A stretch of 64,000 nt of DNA from Nocardia sp. SYP-A9097 (lineage in GTDB: Bacteria > Actinomycetota > Actinomycetes > Mycobacteriales > Mycobacteriaceae): NCBI RefSeq assembly GCF_009649815.1, contig NZ_WJIC01000014.1, positions 62,001-126,000 on the forward strand, written 5' to 3'. The notes below the pieces were generated by a model. It was not told where the DNA came from. It ran no database searches and was given only the letters and a program-made list of their open reading frames with translations. This document shows, one piece after another, positions 52,440-61,555 of the stretch (positions are counted from its first letter, which is position 1; each line of letters opens with the position of its first letter). Made by a program: the position numbers and the translations under genes.

Positions 52440-53342
52440 GTGAACCTGTGGGACCAGATCAATCAGCCCGTGACCTATGCGATTCCATTCTTTGTGCTCG
52501 CGCTGGTCGTGGAGGTGCTGTCGCTGCGGGCGCATGGGGATGACCGGGCGGGATACGAGAAGGCCGATGCCCGCAACAGTTTGATCATGGGCGTGGTGTC
52601 GATCTTCGTCAGCGGCGCCGCCAAATTCGTGGCGTTGCTCGGGTACGCGGTGCTTTATGTACATGCGCCGTGGCAGGTGGATCCGCGCAATCCGCTCAGC
52701 TGGGTCGCGGTCATAGTGGCGGTGGATGTGCTCTGGTACGTGTATCACCGCACGTCGCATCGGGTTCGGGTGGTGTGGGCGGCGCATCAGGTGCATCACA
52801 ACAGCAGGTATTTCAACTATGCGACGGCATTGCGGCAGAAGTGGAATCCGTGGTTCGAGTTATTGGCGTGGATTCCGCTGCCGCTGTTGGGGGTTCCGCC
52901 GTGGATGGTGTTCACGGCGTGGTCGTTCAATCTGATCTACCAGTTCTGGGTGCACACCGAGACCATCGGCAAGCTGCCGCGCTGGTTCGAGTTCGTGTTC
53001 AATACGCCCTCGCATCATCGCGTGCACCATGCCAGCGATCCGGAGTATCTGGATCGGAACTACGGCGGCATATTCATCCTGTGGGACCGGATGTTCGGTA
53101 CCTTCCGGGCCGAAACCTTCCGTCCCACTTACGGTTTGACGAAGAATATCGACAGCGCCAATGTACTGACGCTGCAGTATTACGAATTCGGCGCGCTGTG
53201 GCGGGATCTGCGCTCCAGCAGGCGAATTCGGGATTGGCTCGGCTACTCCTTCGGCCCGCCCGGCTGGTCGCCCGGCGACAGATGGGTGTCGAAGAAGGCG
53301 AAGATGCGGCGCCAGGCATCGGATGCGGCGTCCGCGTGGTAG
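52440..53342 (+). CDS. Sterol desaturase/fatty acid hydroxylase family protein
   Basis: Membrane di-iron enzyme of 300 residues from a GTG with a GGAG site. Four to five helices carry the histidine boxes HRTSH, HQVHHNSRYFN, and HHRVHHASDPEYLDRNYGG, with an extra His in QFWVHTET. This is the fatty acid hydroxylase superfamily, which hydroxylates or desaturates lipids, sterols or carotenoids. The last 33 residues lie opposite the 3' end of the dienelactone hydrolase gene and probably extend past the conserved core, which ends near GPPGWSPG. The substrate is unknown. Confidence 0.86.
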   Translation: MNLWDQINQPVTYAIPFFVLALVVEVLSLRAHGDDRAGYEKADARNSLIMGVVSIFVSGAAKFVALLGYAVLYVHAPWQVDPRNPLSWVAVIVAVDVLWYVYHRTSHRVRVVWAAHQVHHNSRYFNYATALRQKWNPWFELLAWIPLPLLGVPPWMVFTAWSFNLIYQFWVHTETIGKLPRWFEFVFNTPSHHRVHHASDPEYLDRNYGGIFILWDRMFGTFRAETFRPTYGLTKNIDSANVLTLQYYEFGALWRDLRSSRRIRDWLGYSFGPPGWSPGDRWVSKKAKMRRQASDAASAW

Positions 53343-53965
53343 TCCAGGCCCAGCACCTTCAGTAGCGCCTGTTTCGGATGTTCATCGGCGAACGAATGCC
53401 CCGCTCCCGGATAGGTTTTCACATCGTGTGGCACGCCGGCCTCGGTCAGGATGCGCTCGAGTTTCGCCCCGCGTCCGATGTTCTGCGGATCGCGCCGACC
53501 GTAACTGGCCACGATCGGGCATGACCCGTGCAGTATCTCGTCATAATTGCCGCGGCCCGCGGGGTAGAACGGCGCGGCCGCATCGAAGCCCTCGGTGGCG
53601 ACGAGCAGCGCGAAGGCACCGCCCAGGCAGAAGCCCACCACCGCGACCTTGCCGGTGCAGCGCGGATCATTCGTCAACAGTGCGCGGGCGGCGAGAATAT
53701 CGCGTACCGCGACGGCGTCGCGTTTATTGGCCAGGAGATCGCGGATCATGCCCGGCACGCACCGAAGCTTGCCGCGCGCGAACAGGTCCGGTGCGATGGC
53801 GAGATAGCCGTGGTCCGCGAGCATGCGGGAGTTTTCCCGCATGGCGGTGCCGAGACCGAGCATGTCGTGTAGCACCACCACTCCCGGCCACGGCCCATCC
53901 CCATCCGGTGTAGCGAGATAGGCCCCGATGGGCCCGTCGGGCGCGTCCAATTGCATTGAGCTCAA
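53243..53965 (-). CDS. Dienelactone hydrolase family protein
   Basis: Alpha/beta hydrolase of about 240 residues. The Cys nucleophile lies in VVGFCLGGAFALL, the acid near GRRDPQN and the His in YPGAGHSFADE, the triad of dienelactone hydrolases. I prefer a TTG start at 53965 because GGAGGGGG lies 7 bases upstream; the ATG at 53956 is too far from it. It overlaps the hydroxylase-like gene by 100 bases, tail to tail. The substrate is not evident. Confidence 0.85.
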   Translation of the reverse strand: MSSMQLDAPDGPIGAYLATPDGDGPWPGVVVLHDMLGLGTAMRENSRMLADHGYLAIAPDLFARGKLRCVPGMIRDLLANKRDAVAVRDILAARALLTNDPRCTGKVAVVGFCLGGAFALLVATEGFDAAAPFYPAGRGNYDEILHGSCPIVASYGRRDPQNIGRGAKLERILTEAGVPHDVKTYPGAGHSFADEHPKQALLKVLGLDYHADAASDAWRRIFAFFDTHLSPGDQPGGPKE

Positions 53966-54045
53966 CGTCGAGCCCCCTCCGCGGTCAGCGAACACGAATG
54001 ACGACTGCCGCAGATCCTAACGAGTCCGGGATGATTTCTCCCGGG

Positions 54046-54369
54046 TTAGCTCTCGATCGGCAACCCCGCTTCGGTCCAATCCTGAATGCCGTCACGGTAT
54101 TTGCGGACATTGGTGTAGCCGAGCCGCTCGAGTTTGCCCGCGACATTCTGACTGTTGGGGCAGGCCGCGTTCGAGCAGTAGGTGACGATGGCGGCATTCA
54201 GATCCGGCAGCAGGCGCGGTGCGAGATCCTCCACCTCGGCCTCGACCAGCGCGATGGCCCTCGGTAGATGCGCCTTGGCGTAGTACTCGCCGCCGAGCGT
54301 ATCCAGGACCGTCACGGTTCCGGCCTCGATCTCCTCGGCCAGTTCGTCGCGAGTGATCAACGTGGTCAT
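54046..54369 (-). CDS. Rhodanese-domain protein
   Basis: Single-domain sulfurtransferase-like protein of 107 residues from the ATG at 54369. The catalytic loop is YCSNAACPNSQ, preceded by VTVLDTLGGEYYAKAHLPRA and followed by GYTNVRKYRDGIQDWTEAGLP. It moves sulfane sulfur or acts as a redox sensor. It is divergent from a MarR gene, with palindromes between, so it is probably repressed by MarR and induced by oxidants or sulfur stress. Confidence 0.88.
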   Translation of the reverse strand: MTTLITRDELAEEIEAGTVTVLDTLGGEYYAKAHLPRAIALVEAEVEDLAPRLLPDLNAAIVTYCSNAACPNSQNVAGKLERLGYTNVRKYRDGIQDWTEAGLPIES

Positions 54370-54400
54370 GGGTTTTCCTTTCCCGAGCACAAGAGTATGT

Positions 54401-54435
54401 GCGTGTGCACGCTACTACTTACGTGCGCGCGCACG
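54401..54435. promoter_or_regulatory. MarR-type palindromes
   Basis: Two GTG/CAC dyads lie between the divergent rhodanese and MarR genes: GCGTG-TG-CACGC at 54401-54412 and the perfect 14-base palindrome CGTGCGCGCGCACG at 54422-54435. Their position and size suit MarR dimers. Confidence 0.55.
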
Positions 54436-54455
54436 CAACCGGTTATGCTGAACCG

Positions 54456-54923
54456 GTGCCACCGAAATCCCGCCCCGCAGTGTCCGCCTGGGCCGCCCTG
54501 CTCCAGGTACACGCCAAACTGGTTCCCGAACTCGACGCCGAACTGCGGCGCGCCACCGGACTACCGCTGAGCTGGTACGACGTCCTACTGGAGCTGGACG
54601 CGCCACAACAATTGCGAATGAGCGACCTCGGCGAACGCGTGGTGCTCAGCAGGACTCGGGTGAGCCGCCTGGTCACCGAACTGGAGTCACACGGCCTGGT
54701 ACGGCGCGAATCCAATCCCGATGACGGGCGTTCGGCCTTCGTGAGCATTACCGACCGCGGCCGGGAGCGGTTCCACGAGGCCGCCCCACACTATCTCGCG
54801 GGCATCGAACGCCGCTTCGGCGAGCGGCTGGACGACGCCGAATTGGAGACTGTCGCCGCGGCATTGCGCAAGGTGCTCACGCCCGCGGCGCTGCCCGAAC
54901 CAGGGCAGACCCCGACGCGCTGA
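54456..54923 (+). CDS. MarR-family regulator
   Basis: Winged-helix regulator of about 155 residues from a GTG at 54456 (VPPKSRPAVSAWAALL); the upstream part of the frame overlaps the palindromes. The core LSWYDVLLELDAPQQLRMSD, VVLSRTRVSRLVTELESHGL and VRRESNPDDGRSAFVSITDR is typical MarR. It probably represses itself and the divergent rhodanese gene. The signal is unknown. Confidence 0.86.
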   Translation: MPPKSRPAVSAWAALLQVHAKLVPELDAELRRATGLPLSWYDVLLELDAPQQLRMSDLGERVVLSRTRVSRLVTELESHGLVRRESNPDDGRSAFVSITDRGRERFHEAAPHYLAGIERRFGERLDDAELETVAAALRKVLTPAALPEPGQTPTR

Positions 54924-55032
54924 TCGAACAGCTCGCATAATTCGGCGCGCACAGCGTCGAATGGTTGCCCGCGCGCCCGCGAGCGGGAAGGGTGGTCGCC
55001 GGACCCATCCATTCAGACGGAGGAGACGACTC

Positions 55033-56025
55033 GTGCGTTTCGGCATGTTCATTCCGCAGGGCTGGCGGCTCGATCTGGTCGGCATCGATCCCGCCGCGCA
55101 GTGGGGCGTAATGCGCGATCTGGCCCAGCGGGCGGATGCGAACACGGACTGGGAATCGGTCTGGGTGTACGACCACTTCCACACGGTGCCGCTGCCCACC
55201 GAAGAGGCCACCCATGAGGCGTGGACGCTGATGTCCGCCTTGGCCGCCACCACCTCGCGAATTCGGCTGGGCCAGATGTGTACCGCCGTCAGCTACCGCA
55301 ATCCGGCCTATCTGGCCAAGGTCGCCGCGACGGTGGACCTCATCTCCGGCGGCCGGGTCGAAATGGGTATCGGCGGCGGCTGGTACGAACACGAATGGCG
55401 CGCCTACGGCTACGGATTCCCTTCCGCCGGTGAGCGTCTGGGTCGTCTCGATGAGGGCGTGCAGATATTCAAGCAGGCGTGGAGCACCGGTTCGGCCACT
55501 CTGAACGGTAAGCACTATCAGGTCGACGGTGCGATCGTGCGCCCACTTCCCTTGCAGGAGGGCGGAATTCCGATCTGGATCGCGGGTGGCGGCGAGAAGG
55601 TGACGCTGCGTATCGCGGCCAAGTACGCCCAATACACCAATTTCTCCGGTGACCCGGTGGAGTTCGCACACAAGTCCGACCTGCTGCGCGAACACTGCGC
55701 GACGGTGGGCACCGACTTCGAATCCATCACCCGCAGCGCCAATTTCAATACCCTGGTCGGTGAGACCGAGACCGAGGTGCAGGAGCGACTGGACGAGCTC
55801 GAGACCCGCCTGACCAAGGTTATCGGCGCGGATCAGGCCAAGGGACATGTCGACAGTCTCTTCCGCAACAGCCCCGCCGTCGGCACCCCCGAGCAGGTCA
55901 TCGAAAACCTCACCCACACCAAGGATCTCGGCCTGGCCTACAGCATCCACTACTTCCCGGAGATCGCCTACGACACTTCCGGTCTCGAACTCTTCGAGCG
56001 CGAGGTGATCCCCGCCCTGCGCTGA
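55033..56025 (+). CDS. LLM-class F420-dependent oxidoreductase
   Basis: TIM-barrel oxidoreductase of 330 residues from a GTG with a GGAGGAG site. MRFGMFIPQGWRLDLVG, WVYDHFHTVPLP, RIRLGQMCTAVSYRNPAYLA and GGRVEMGIGGGWYEHEW match the F420-dependent Rv1855c-like family. The product probably uses F420 or FMN to reduce or oxygenate a small molecule. It stands alone, convergent with a decayed transporter gene. Confidence 0.86.
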   Translation: MRFGMFIPQGWRLDLVGIDPAAQWGVMRDLAQRADANTDWESVWVYDHFHTVPLPTEEATHEAWTLMSALAATTSRIRLGQMCTAVSYRNPAYLAKVAATVDLISGGRVEMGIGGGWYEHEWRAYGYGFPSAGERLGRLDEGVQIFKQAWSTGSATLNGKHYQVDGAIVRPLPLQEGGIPIWIAGGGEKVTLRIAAKYAQYTNFSGDPVEFAHKSDLLREHCATVGTDFESITRSANFNTLVGETETEVQERLDELETRLTKVIGADQAKGHVDSLFRNSPAVGTPEQVIENLTHTKDLGLAYSIHYFPEIAYDTSGLELFEREVIPALR

Positions 56026-56035
56026 CGCCGGGCGA

Positions 56036-56839
56036 TTAGCCGAGCCACGCGGCGACCGCGAGGAATACGCAGATCAGTACGAACAGAATGCCCATGAGCG
56101 GCGCAATGAACTTGACGTAGCGGTCGTAGCGCACCCTGGCCAGCAGGAAGAGGGCGGTCAGCTCCGGGAAGTACCAATCCAGTTCCCAGCCGAAAGATTT
56201 CGCGTCCGGACCCTTGATGACCGTCGCCCACGGAATGATCGCGAAGATCATGAACGCGAAAGTGAGACCGACCAGCCACCGCACCAATATCTGCCGCTTG
56301 GTGAGCGAATCCGGTTCGTGGTCATCGGCTTTCACATCCCGATCACCGGGTTGCCAACCGGACCAGGACTTTTCGGGATCGTTCTTGACCCGGCGCGCGT
56401 ACCAGAGCATATACGCGACGGTGACGATGGTGAGCACCACCAGCATGGCCAGGCGCAGCACAATGCCGTCACCGATCGGCACATCCGCGGCCGAGGAGGC
56501 GGTGCCGGTGGCGAACGGGTTGACCGTGGAGCACAGCACGCCGATGCCCGCACCGGCAATGATCGCGCCGACGGCGGTCATGCGGTCGTAGCCGAGCGCG
56601 AGCGTCAAAGGCACCAGCAGCGCGTAGAAACCCAGGGTCTCCTCCGCGAAACCCTCCACCGTGCCCGCGATGGCGAAGACCACCATAATGCCGATGATCA
56701 GCAGAAACGACCGGCTGCGCAGCTTGTACGCCAGCCGCCCGATACCGCTGTCCAGCGCTCCGGTGGCGAAGGCGACGGTAATGAACGCGCCGACCGCGAG
56801 CACGAACAGGAAGACCGCGGCCGCACCGTAGAGCGAACC
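56036..56839 (-). pseudogene. YfcC-family transporter remnant, internally deleted
   Basis: Fragment of a YfcC/DcuC-like membrane transporter (normal length about 460-500 residues). Homology begins mid-protein at SLYGAAAVFLFVLAVGAF and continues with GTVEGFAEETLGFYALLVPL and VLCSTVNPFATGTASSAADV. Near 56140 the line FPELTALFLL jumps directly to the C-terminal ARVRYDRYVKFIAPLMG, so roughly 130-150 residues are missing inside. A GTG at 56803 could start a short product, but key helices are absent. The 5' part was lost in the fusion to the M20 peptidase fragment. Confidence 0.7.
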
Positions 56840-56848
56840 AGAGCTATG

Positions 56849-57018
56849 ACCCCGGATTTCCGCAACTCCTCCGCTACGAGATCGTGCGCGCGCTGCACAT
56901 TCTCTTTCGGATAGTCCCGAAAGGCGATGGAGGGGATGGCAACCAGCCTTTCGAGCAGTTCTTTCAGCTCAGGCATGAGGCCGCCGACAGTGCCACGCAG
57001 GTCCTGGCGCAGATCCAT
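56849..57018 (-). pseudogene. N-terminal fragment of an M20 dipeptidase
   Basis: First 57 residues of an M20/M25/M40 metallopeptidase: MDLRQDLRGTVGGLMPELKE, LLERLVAIPSIAF and NVQRAHDLVAEELRKSGV. Homology stops at about 56848 and the sequence runs into the middle of the YfcC-like transporter. All metal ligands of the peptidase are lost. Confidence 0.7.
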
Positions 57019-57106
57019 TGCGCTATAGAACCATCCCCGATTGCAGGATCAGCGAATCTCTGGCGATCTTTACTGAACCGCGATGCCATGGCACTTCGGG
57101 CGTGTT

Positions 57107-58600
57107 TCAGACCTCCGAAACGGCCGACAGTGGCGGTACCGTGGCCGGATCGGAAAGCACTGTGCGCCTGGCGAATTCGATCGCACCCAGCAGCATGGCA
57201 TCCGCTCCCAGCAGCCCCGGCTCGATCCCGATATCGAGCCCCCGCGCCAGCGCCCGCCGCCCTGCCACCCGCGCCTCGATGGTCGGCGACAACCAGGGAA
57301 ACCATTGCGCGAGCAGCCCACCCAGCACGATCTCGTCCACATCCAGCAGTGCGGTAATGGCGGTGATCACCGCACCGAGCGCCTGCGCCGCCGTCTCGAT
57401 CGCGGCCAGTGCCCGCGCATCGCCCGCCGCGAGCGCCGCGATCAACCGCCCCGAGGCGACTTCGAGCCCCGCCTCGGCGAGCACCTCCCCGAACCCCGCC
57501 GCCGCGAGCACCGCCTCCGGCCCCGCGTAGAGCACCAGGCACCCGCGCGCACCGCACAGACACACCGGCCCGTCCAGCGCGACCGGCATATGCCCCGGCT
57601 CACCCGCGATTCCATGGCTCCCGATCTGAATTCGCCCGTGCAGCACCACACCACCGCCGATGCCGGTGCCCGCCTGGATCAGCACCAGCCCGCCCCGCCG
57701 CCCGCGCGCGTGATACTCAGCCAGCGCCGCCGCGTTCCCGTCATTCACCACTTCGATCGGACACCCCAACCCGGGCAGCCGCTCCCGCACCAACTCCCCC
57801 AGCCGAACCGGCTGCAACCACCCGAAGTCGGCGGCCGCCATCACGGTCTGCGCGTCATCGTCCCGCACCGGTCCGGCCATGGCGATGACGATCCGCACCA
57901 GCACCGACTCCGCCGAACCCGCGTTCACCGTTGCCGCATCTGGCGACACGGGCGCGACACCCGGCACGGCGGCCACGAAAGTTGTTGACCCCGTATTACT
58001 TTCGGCTCGCACGACAGCGGCGGCGACCGCATCCGCCATGCTTTCCGGCCTGCCGGGCGCGGCATGGTGCGCGATCGATTCCCGCCAGACGATCTCACCC
58101 GAGAGATCGGCGACGACAACGCGCAACCGCTCGGAGGTGATCTGTACGGCCATGGACAGCGCGCGCCCCGGTGCCAGCCGCACCGGACGACCAGGCCGCC
58201 CGCGACCGCCACTGCGCAGTGCGTCGTCCTCACGCACCAGCCCCCGCTCGACCAAATCGCCGACGAGCGCGGTCACCGACCCGTGCGCCAGCCCGGTGGC
58301 CGCCGCGATCTCGGTGCGCGCGCATGGCCCGTGCTCGGCGATATGCCGCAGTACGAGTCCGAGATTACGACGGCGCACGGCGGCGGAATCGACCGGACGT
58401 GCGGCGGAACCACCGGACGGTTCGGGCTGGAATCCGACCGGGCGCGATACGGCCGAATCACCCGTGCGACCCATCGCCGCCGGTTGCGCTCCGGCGATAT
58501 CCGCGGAGCGCGGCTCCGCACCGGCCTCGCGGGCGGCCGCCCGCTCGCGGCGGGACTGCGCTGCCGAGGGGTCGGGGCTGCCCGTGTGTGCCTGGTCCAC
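57107..58600 (-). CDS. ROK-family transcriptional regulator
   Basis: Sugar-responsive regulator of 497 residues. After a low-complexity N-terminal extension of about 75 residues comes a winged helix (RRRNLGLVLRHIAEHGPCAR, GLAHGSVTALVGDLVERGLV), then the ROK kinase-like domain with EVVNDGNAAALAEYHARG, IQAGTGIGGGVVLHG and the zinc motif CLCGARGC. It is divergent from the carboxylesterase, the control target in the simplest reading. The start could lie nearer residue 70. Confidence 0.86.
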   Translation of the reverse strand: MDQAHTGSPDPSAAQSRRERAAAREAGAEPRSADIAGAQPAAMGRTGDSAVSRPVGFQPEPSGGSAARPVDSAAVRRRNLGLVLRHIAEHGPCARTEIAAATGLAHGSVTALVGDLVERGLVREDDALRSGGRGRPGRPVRLAPGRALSMAVQITSERLRVVVADLSGEIVWRESIAHHAAPGRPESMADAVAAAVVRAESNTGSTTFVAAVPGVAPVSPDAATVNAGSAESVLVRIVIAMAGPVRDDDAQTVMAAADFGWLQPVRLGELVRERLPGLGCPIEVVNDGNAAALAEYHARGRRGGLVLIQAGTGIGGGVVLHGRIQIGSHGIAGEPGHMPVALDGPVCLCGARGCLVLYAGPEAVLAAAGFGEVLAEAGLEVASGRLIAALAAGDARALAAIETAAQALGAVITAITALLDVDEIVLGGLLAQWFPWLSPTIEARVAGRRALARGLDIGIEPGLLGADAMLLGAIEFARRTVLSDPATVPPLSAVSEV

Positions 58601-58667
58601 AGCTCGACATTATGCTGGCAACGATTTATTTCAACCGTTGACTTATATCGTGGACCAGAGGTTTCAG

Positions 58668-60211
58668 ATGCCAGTACCGCATATCGGACGCCGCACCCTA
58701 CTGCTCGGAGCGGGCGTACTGGCGTTGAGCACGGCGTGCTCGACGAGCAAGTCCGATGACAAAACCACCGGTGACGCGGCGACCGTGAACACCACCTACG
58801 GGCCGATCAAAGGGGAACGGCGGGACACGGGCACCGCATATCTGGGCATCCCCTATGCCCAGCCGCCCGTCGGGGACCTGCGATTCGCGGCTCCGGTGCC
58901 GCCCACCCGTGGCGCGAGACGCTGGATTGCACCAAGTACGGGCCCACGGCGCAGCGGAAATCGCTCTCCGAGGTGACCGCGATTCCCGAGCCCAGCATCG
59001 CGGGCGACGGTGTGCTCAATCTGAACGTCTTCACGCCCTCCCCCGGCATGAACGCGAAACTGCCTGTGCTGGTGTGGATTCACGGCGGCGGATTCGTGGC
59101 GGGCAGTGCGGCCAGCCCCTGGTATGACGGCGCGGCCTTCAATCGCGATGGCGTGATTGTGGTTTCGGTCGGCTACCGGCTCGGCATCGAGGGCTTCATG
59201 CATCTGGAGGGTGCGCCGGACAATCGCGGGGTGCTGGATTGGATCGCCGCGCTCACCTGGGTGCGCGACAATATCGCGGCCTTCGGCGGCGATCCGGACA
59301 AGGTCACCATCGCGGGCCAGTCCGCCGGTGGCGGGGCGGTGTGGGCGCTCATGGCCGCGCCGTCGGCGAAAGGTCTTTTCCGCGCGGGTATTTCGGCCTC
59401 GGGCGCGGTCTCGCAGCCCAATGACCGGGCTACCGCGGTGGCTCTCACGGAGTTGTTCACCAAGCGCACCGGTCTGCCGGCCACCGCCGCCGCGCTACAT
59501 GACCTGTCCGGCAGCCAGATTCAGGATCTGGAGGACAAGTTGCGCGAGATCGGCCCGGACAGCGGAGCCGCGTTGGCCCTGGCTCCCTTTGCCGATGGCA
59601 GCACCATTCCGCTCTCCTCCCCCGAACTATTGAAATCCGGTGGGGCGACCAATGTTCCACTGTTGCTCGGCTTCACCCGCGACGAATTCAATGGCATGAC
59701 AGAGGATCAGCCGGTGACCGATGCGGCCCTGCCCGCCGCCTTCGCCGCCATGGGTTTGCAGCCCACCGATGCCGACGCCTTCCGCACCGCGTACCCGGGC
59801 GACAATGCCGCGCAGTTGCTCGGCCAGGCGCAGAGCGATCTGCTGCTGCGCGGACCCTCCTACAAGCTGGCGGAGGATCGCGCCGCTCGCAATCAGCCGA
59901 CCTGGCTGTACGAATTCACCTGGGCCTCGGACGCTCCGAAGTTCAAGGGCAGCTCCTTCCACTGCCTGGATGTGCCGTTCGCGTTCGATTGTCTGAAGGC
60001 GCAGGGCGTGACCGCGGTGGCCGGTGCCAATCCGCCGCAGTCGCTGGCGGATGCCATGCACAAGTCCTGGGTGTCCTTCATCACCGGCGGCGATCCCGGT
60101 AGCGCCTGGCCGCGCTACACCCTGGAGCAGCGGCAAACCATGATCTGGTCCGAATCGCCCAGGGTGCAGGCCGATCCCTTCGCCGCTCAGCGCGCCCTTT
60201 GGCTGCGCTGA
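58668..60211 (+). pseudogene. Type B carboxylesterase lipoprotein with frameshift
   Basis: Carboxylesterase split by a one-base frameshift near 58908. The first frame gives MPVPHIGRRTLLLGAGVL and LSTAC, a Tat-like signal with a lipobox, then YGPIKGERRDTG, YLGIPYAQPPVGDLRFAAPV and PPT. The second frame takes up at WRETLDCTKYGPTAQRKS and continues through VLVWIHGGGFVAGSA (oxyanion), TIAGQSAGGGAV (Ser nucleophile) and DVPFAFDC to the end. One C appears to be missing in a CCC run. Either the gene is broken or the base is a sequencing error; the rest is intact and full length. Confidence 0.75.
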
Positions 60212-60222
60212 CCGGCGAGGGC

Positions 60223-60245
60223 ATCGGCTCGGGCTTCCAGCCGAT
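60223..60245. terminator. Possible hairpin between convergent genes
   Basis: ATCGGCT faces AGCCGAT around a 9-base loop, between the carboxylesterase stop (60211) and the aminotransferase stop (60264). The stem is short, so confidence is limited. Confidence 0.4.
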
Positions 60246-60263
60246 CTGACGAGACAGCGAAAA

Positions 60264-61325
60264 TCAGTGTCCGGTCAGCACATTCAATGCCCGATCGATA
60301 TCGGCTTCGGTGTTGTAGAGGTGGCAGCCCAGTCGAAGCCGACCCGCGCGGACGGCCCCGACAACCCGCGCCGCGCGTAGCCGTTCCAACGTATCCGCGG
60401 TGACCTCGAGCGAGACGATGGCCGAATTGCCTTCGGGCAGACCGAGTTCCGTGCGCAGCCGGTCGGCGAGCGCGACATTGTGCCGGTGGATGTTCTCGAT
60501 ACCCACCGAGAGCAACAGCTCCAGCGCCGGCAGCTGACCGAGCCAGGCGGGCCACACCGGCGACACATCGAACCGGCGGGCATCCGCGGCCAACCGCACG
60601 GGTGCGTCATAGACGGTCTCCCAGGGCTTGTCACCGGCGTACCAGCCCGGGGCGAGCGGGCGCAGGGTGTCGAGCGCGGCATCGGTTCCGGCGAGGAAGG
60701 CCGTGCCTTTCGGGCCGAGCAACCATTTGAAGCCGACACTGACAATCCAGTCGGCACCGGTGTCGTGCAATGGAATCCAGCCCGCCGCCTGGCTCACATC
60801 GAGCAGCACCCGCGCACCATTGGCGTGTGCTGCGGCCACCACGGCCTGCGCGTCCACCACATAACCGTCGGCGGACTGGACCAGCGCCACGGCCACCACA
60901 TCGTCATCGGGGCGAACCGATGCGGCCAGTTCGGCAATCGGCACGATCCGCACCACGAGGTCCTTCCGGGCCAGGAAAGGCCAACTCACCGAAGTGAATT
61001 CGTGATCGGCCAGCAGTACCCGCGCACCCGGCGGCAGACTCTCCGCCACCAGGCCGACGAATGGGGAGACCTGGGACCCGATGGCAACCTGATGCGCCGC
61101 CATCCCCGCGATCCGCCCGAAGGCGGCACGGCAGTCGAGCACCGTCCGATCGATATCGGGTATCTCGAACTCCCCACTCACCCGCCCCCGTTCGGCCACC
61201 TCGACCGCCGCGAGCGCCGCCTTGGGCAGCAGCCCGTAACTGGCGGCATTCAGATAGGTGACCGTCGGCGCGAACGCGTCCCGGACGGTAGCGGGCAGTA
61301 GCGCGGGAGTGGGCACGATCGTCAT
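60264..61325 (-). CDS. Class V PLP aminotransferase-like enzyme
   Basis: PLP fold-type I protein of about 353 residues (ATG at 61325; an ATG at 61385 would add a short leader). VTYLNAASYGLLPKAALAAV at the N-terminus, VLLDVSQAAGWIPLHDTGAD and VSVGFKWLLGPKGTAFLAGT with the PLP Lys match the class V group of cysteine desulfurase/isopenicillin N epimerase/EgtE-like enzymes. No catalytic loop Cys for desulfurase activity is evident. It is isolated, with gene remnants on its upstream side. Substrate unknown. Confidence 0.82.
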   Translation of the reverse strand: MTIVPTPALLPATVRDAFAPTVTYLNAASYGLLPKAALAAVEVAERGRVSGEFEIPDIDRTVLDCRAAFGRIAGMAAHQVAIGSQVSPFVGLVAESLPPGARVLLADHEFTSVSWPFLARKDLVVRIVPIAELAASVRPDDDVVAVALVQSADGYVVDAQAVVAAAHANGARVLLDVSQAAGWIPLHDTGADWIVSVGFKWLLGPKGTAFLAGTDAALDTLRPLAPGWYAGDKPWETVYDAPVRLAADARRFDVSPVWPAWLGQLPALELLLSVGIENIHRHNVALADRLRTELGLPEGNSAIVSLEVTADTLERLRAARVVGAVRAGRLRLGCHLYNTEADIDRALNVLTGH

Positions 61326-61436
61326 CTTCACAGTCTGGCCATCCGCCACCCGCCGGGAAAGATCCACCGAGGCCGGAACTGGCATGGTTTTCCGCCGGGC
61401 TCCCGCTCTCGCCATGCCTCGACGCCACGTTAGGCG

Positions 61437-61555
61437 ATCCGGCTCCGACAGCGCTGGAACGCCTCGATCCGATCGAGCCCATCCCGGAGGCGAAGCGCGC
61501 CATCACCGAGATCACCGACTTCCTCTCCGGGCCGCTCGGGTCAGCGGCCGGGTGA
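61437..61555 (+). pseudogene. Short C-terminal gene remnant, family unknown
   Basis: Plus-strand frame of 39 codons with protein-like composition (GDPAPTALERLDPIEPIPEA, KRAITEITDFLSGPLG), ending at a TGA at 61553-61555. It has no start and sits in the gap between two leftward genes, overlapping the end of the pntA remnant. It looks like the tail of a lost gene. I cannot name the family. Confidence 0.3.
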
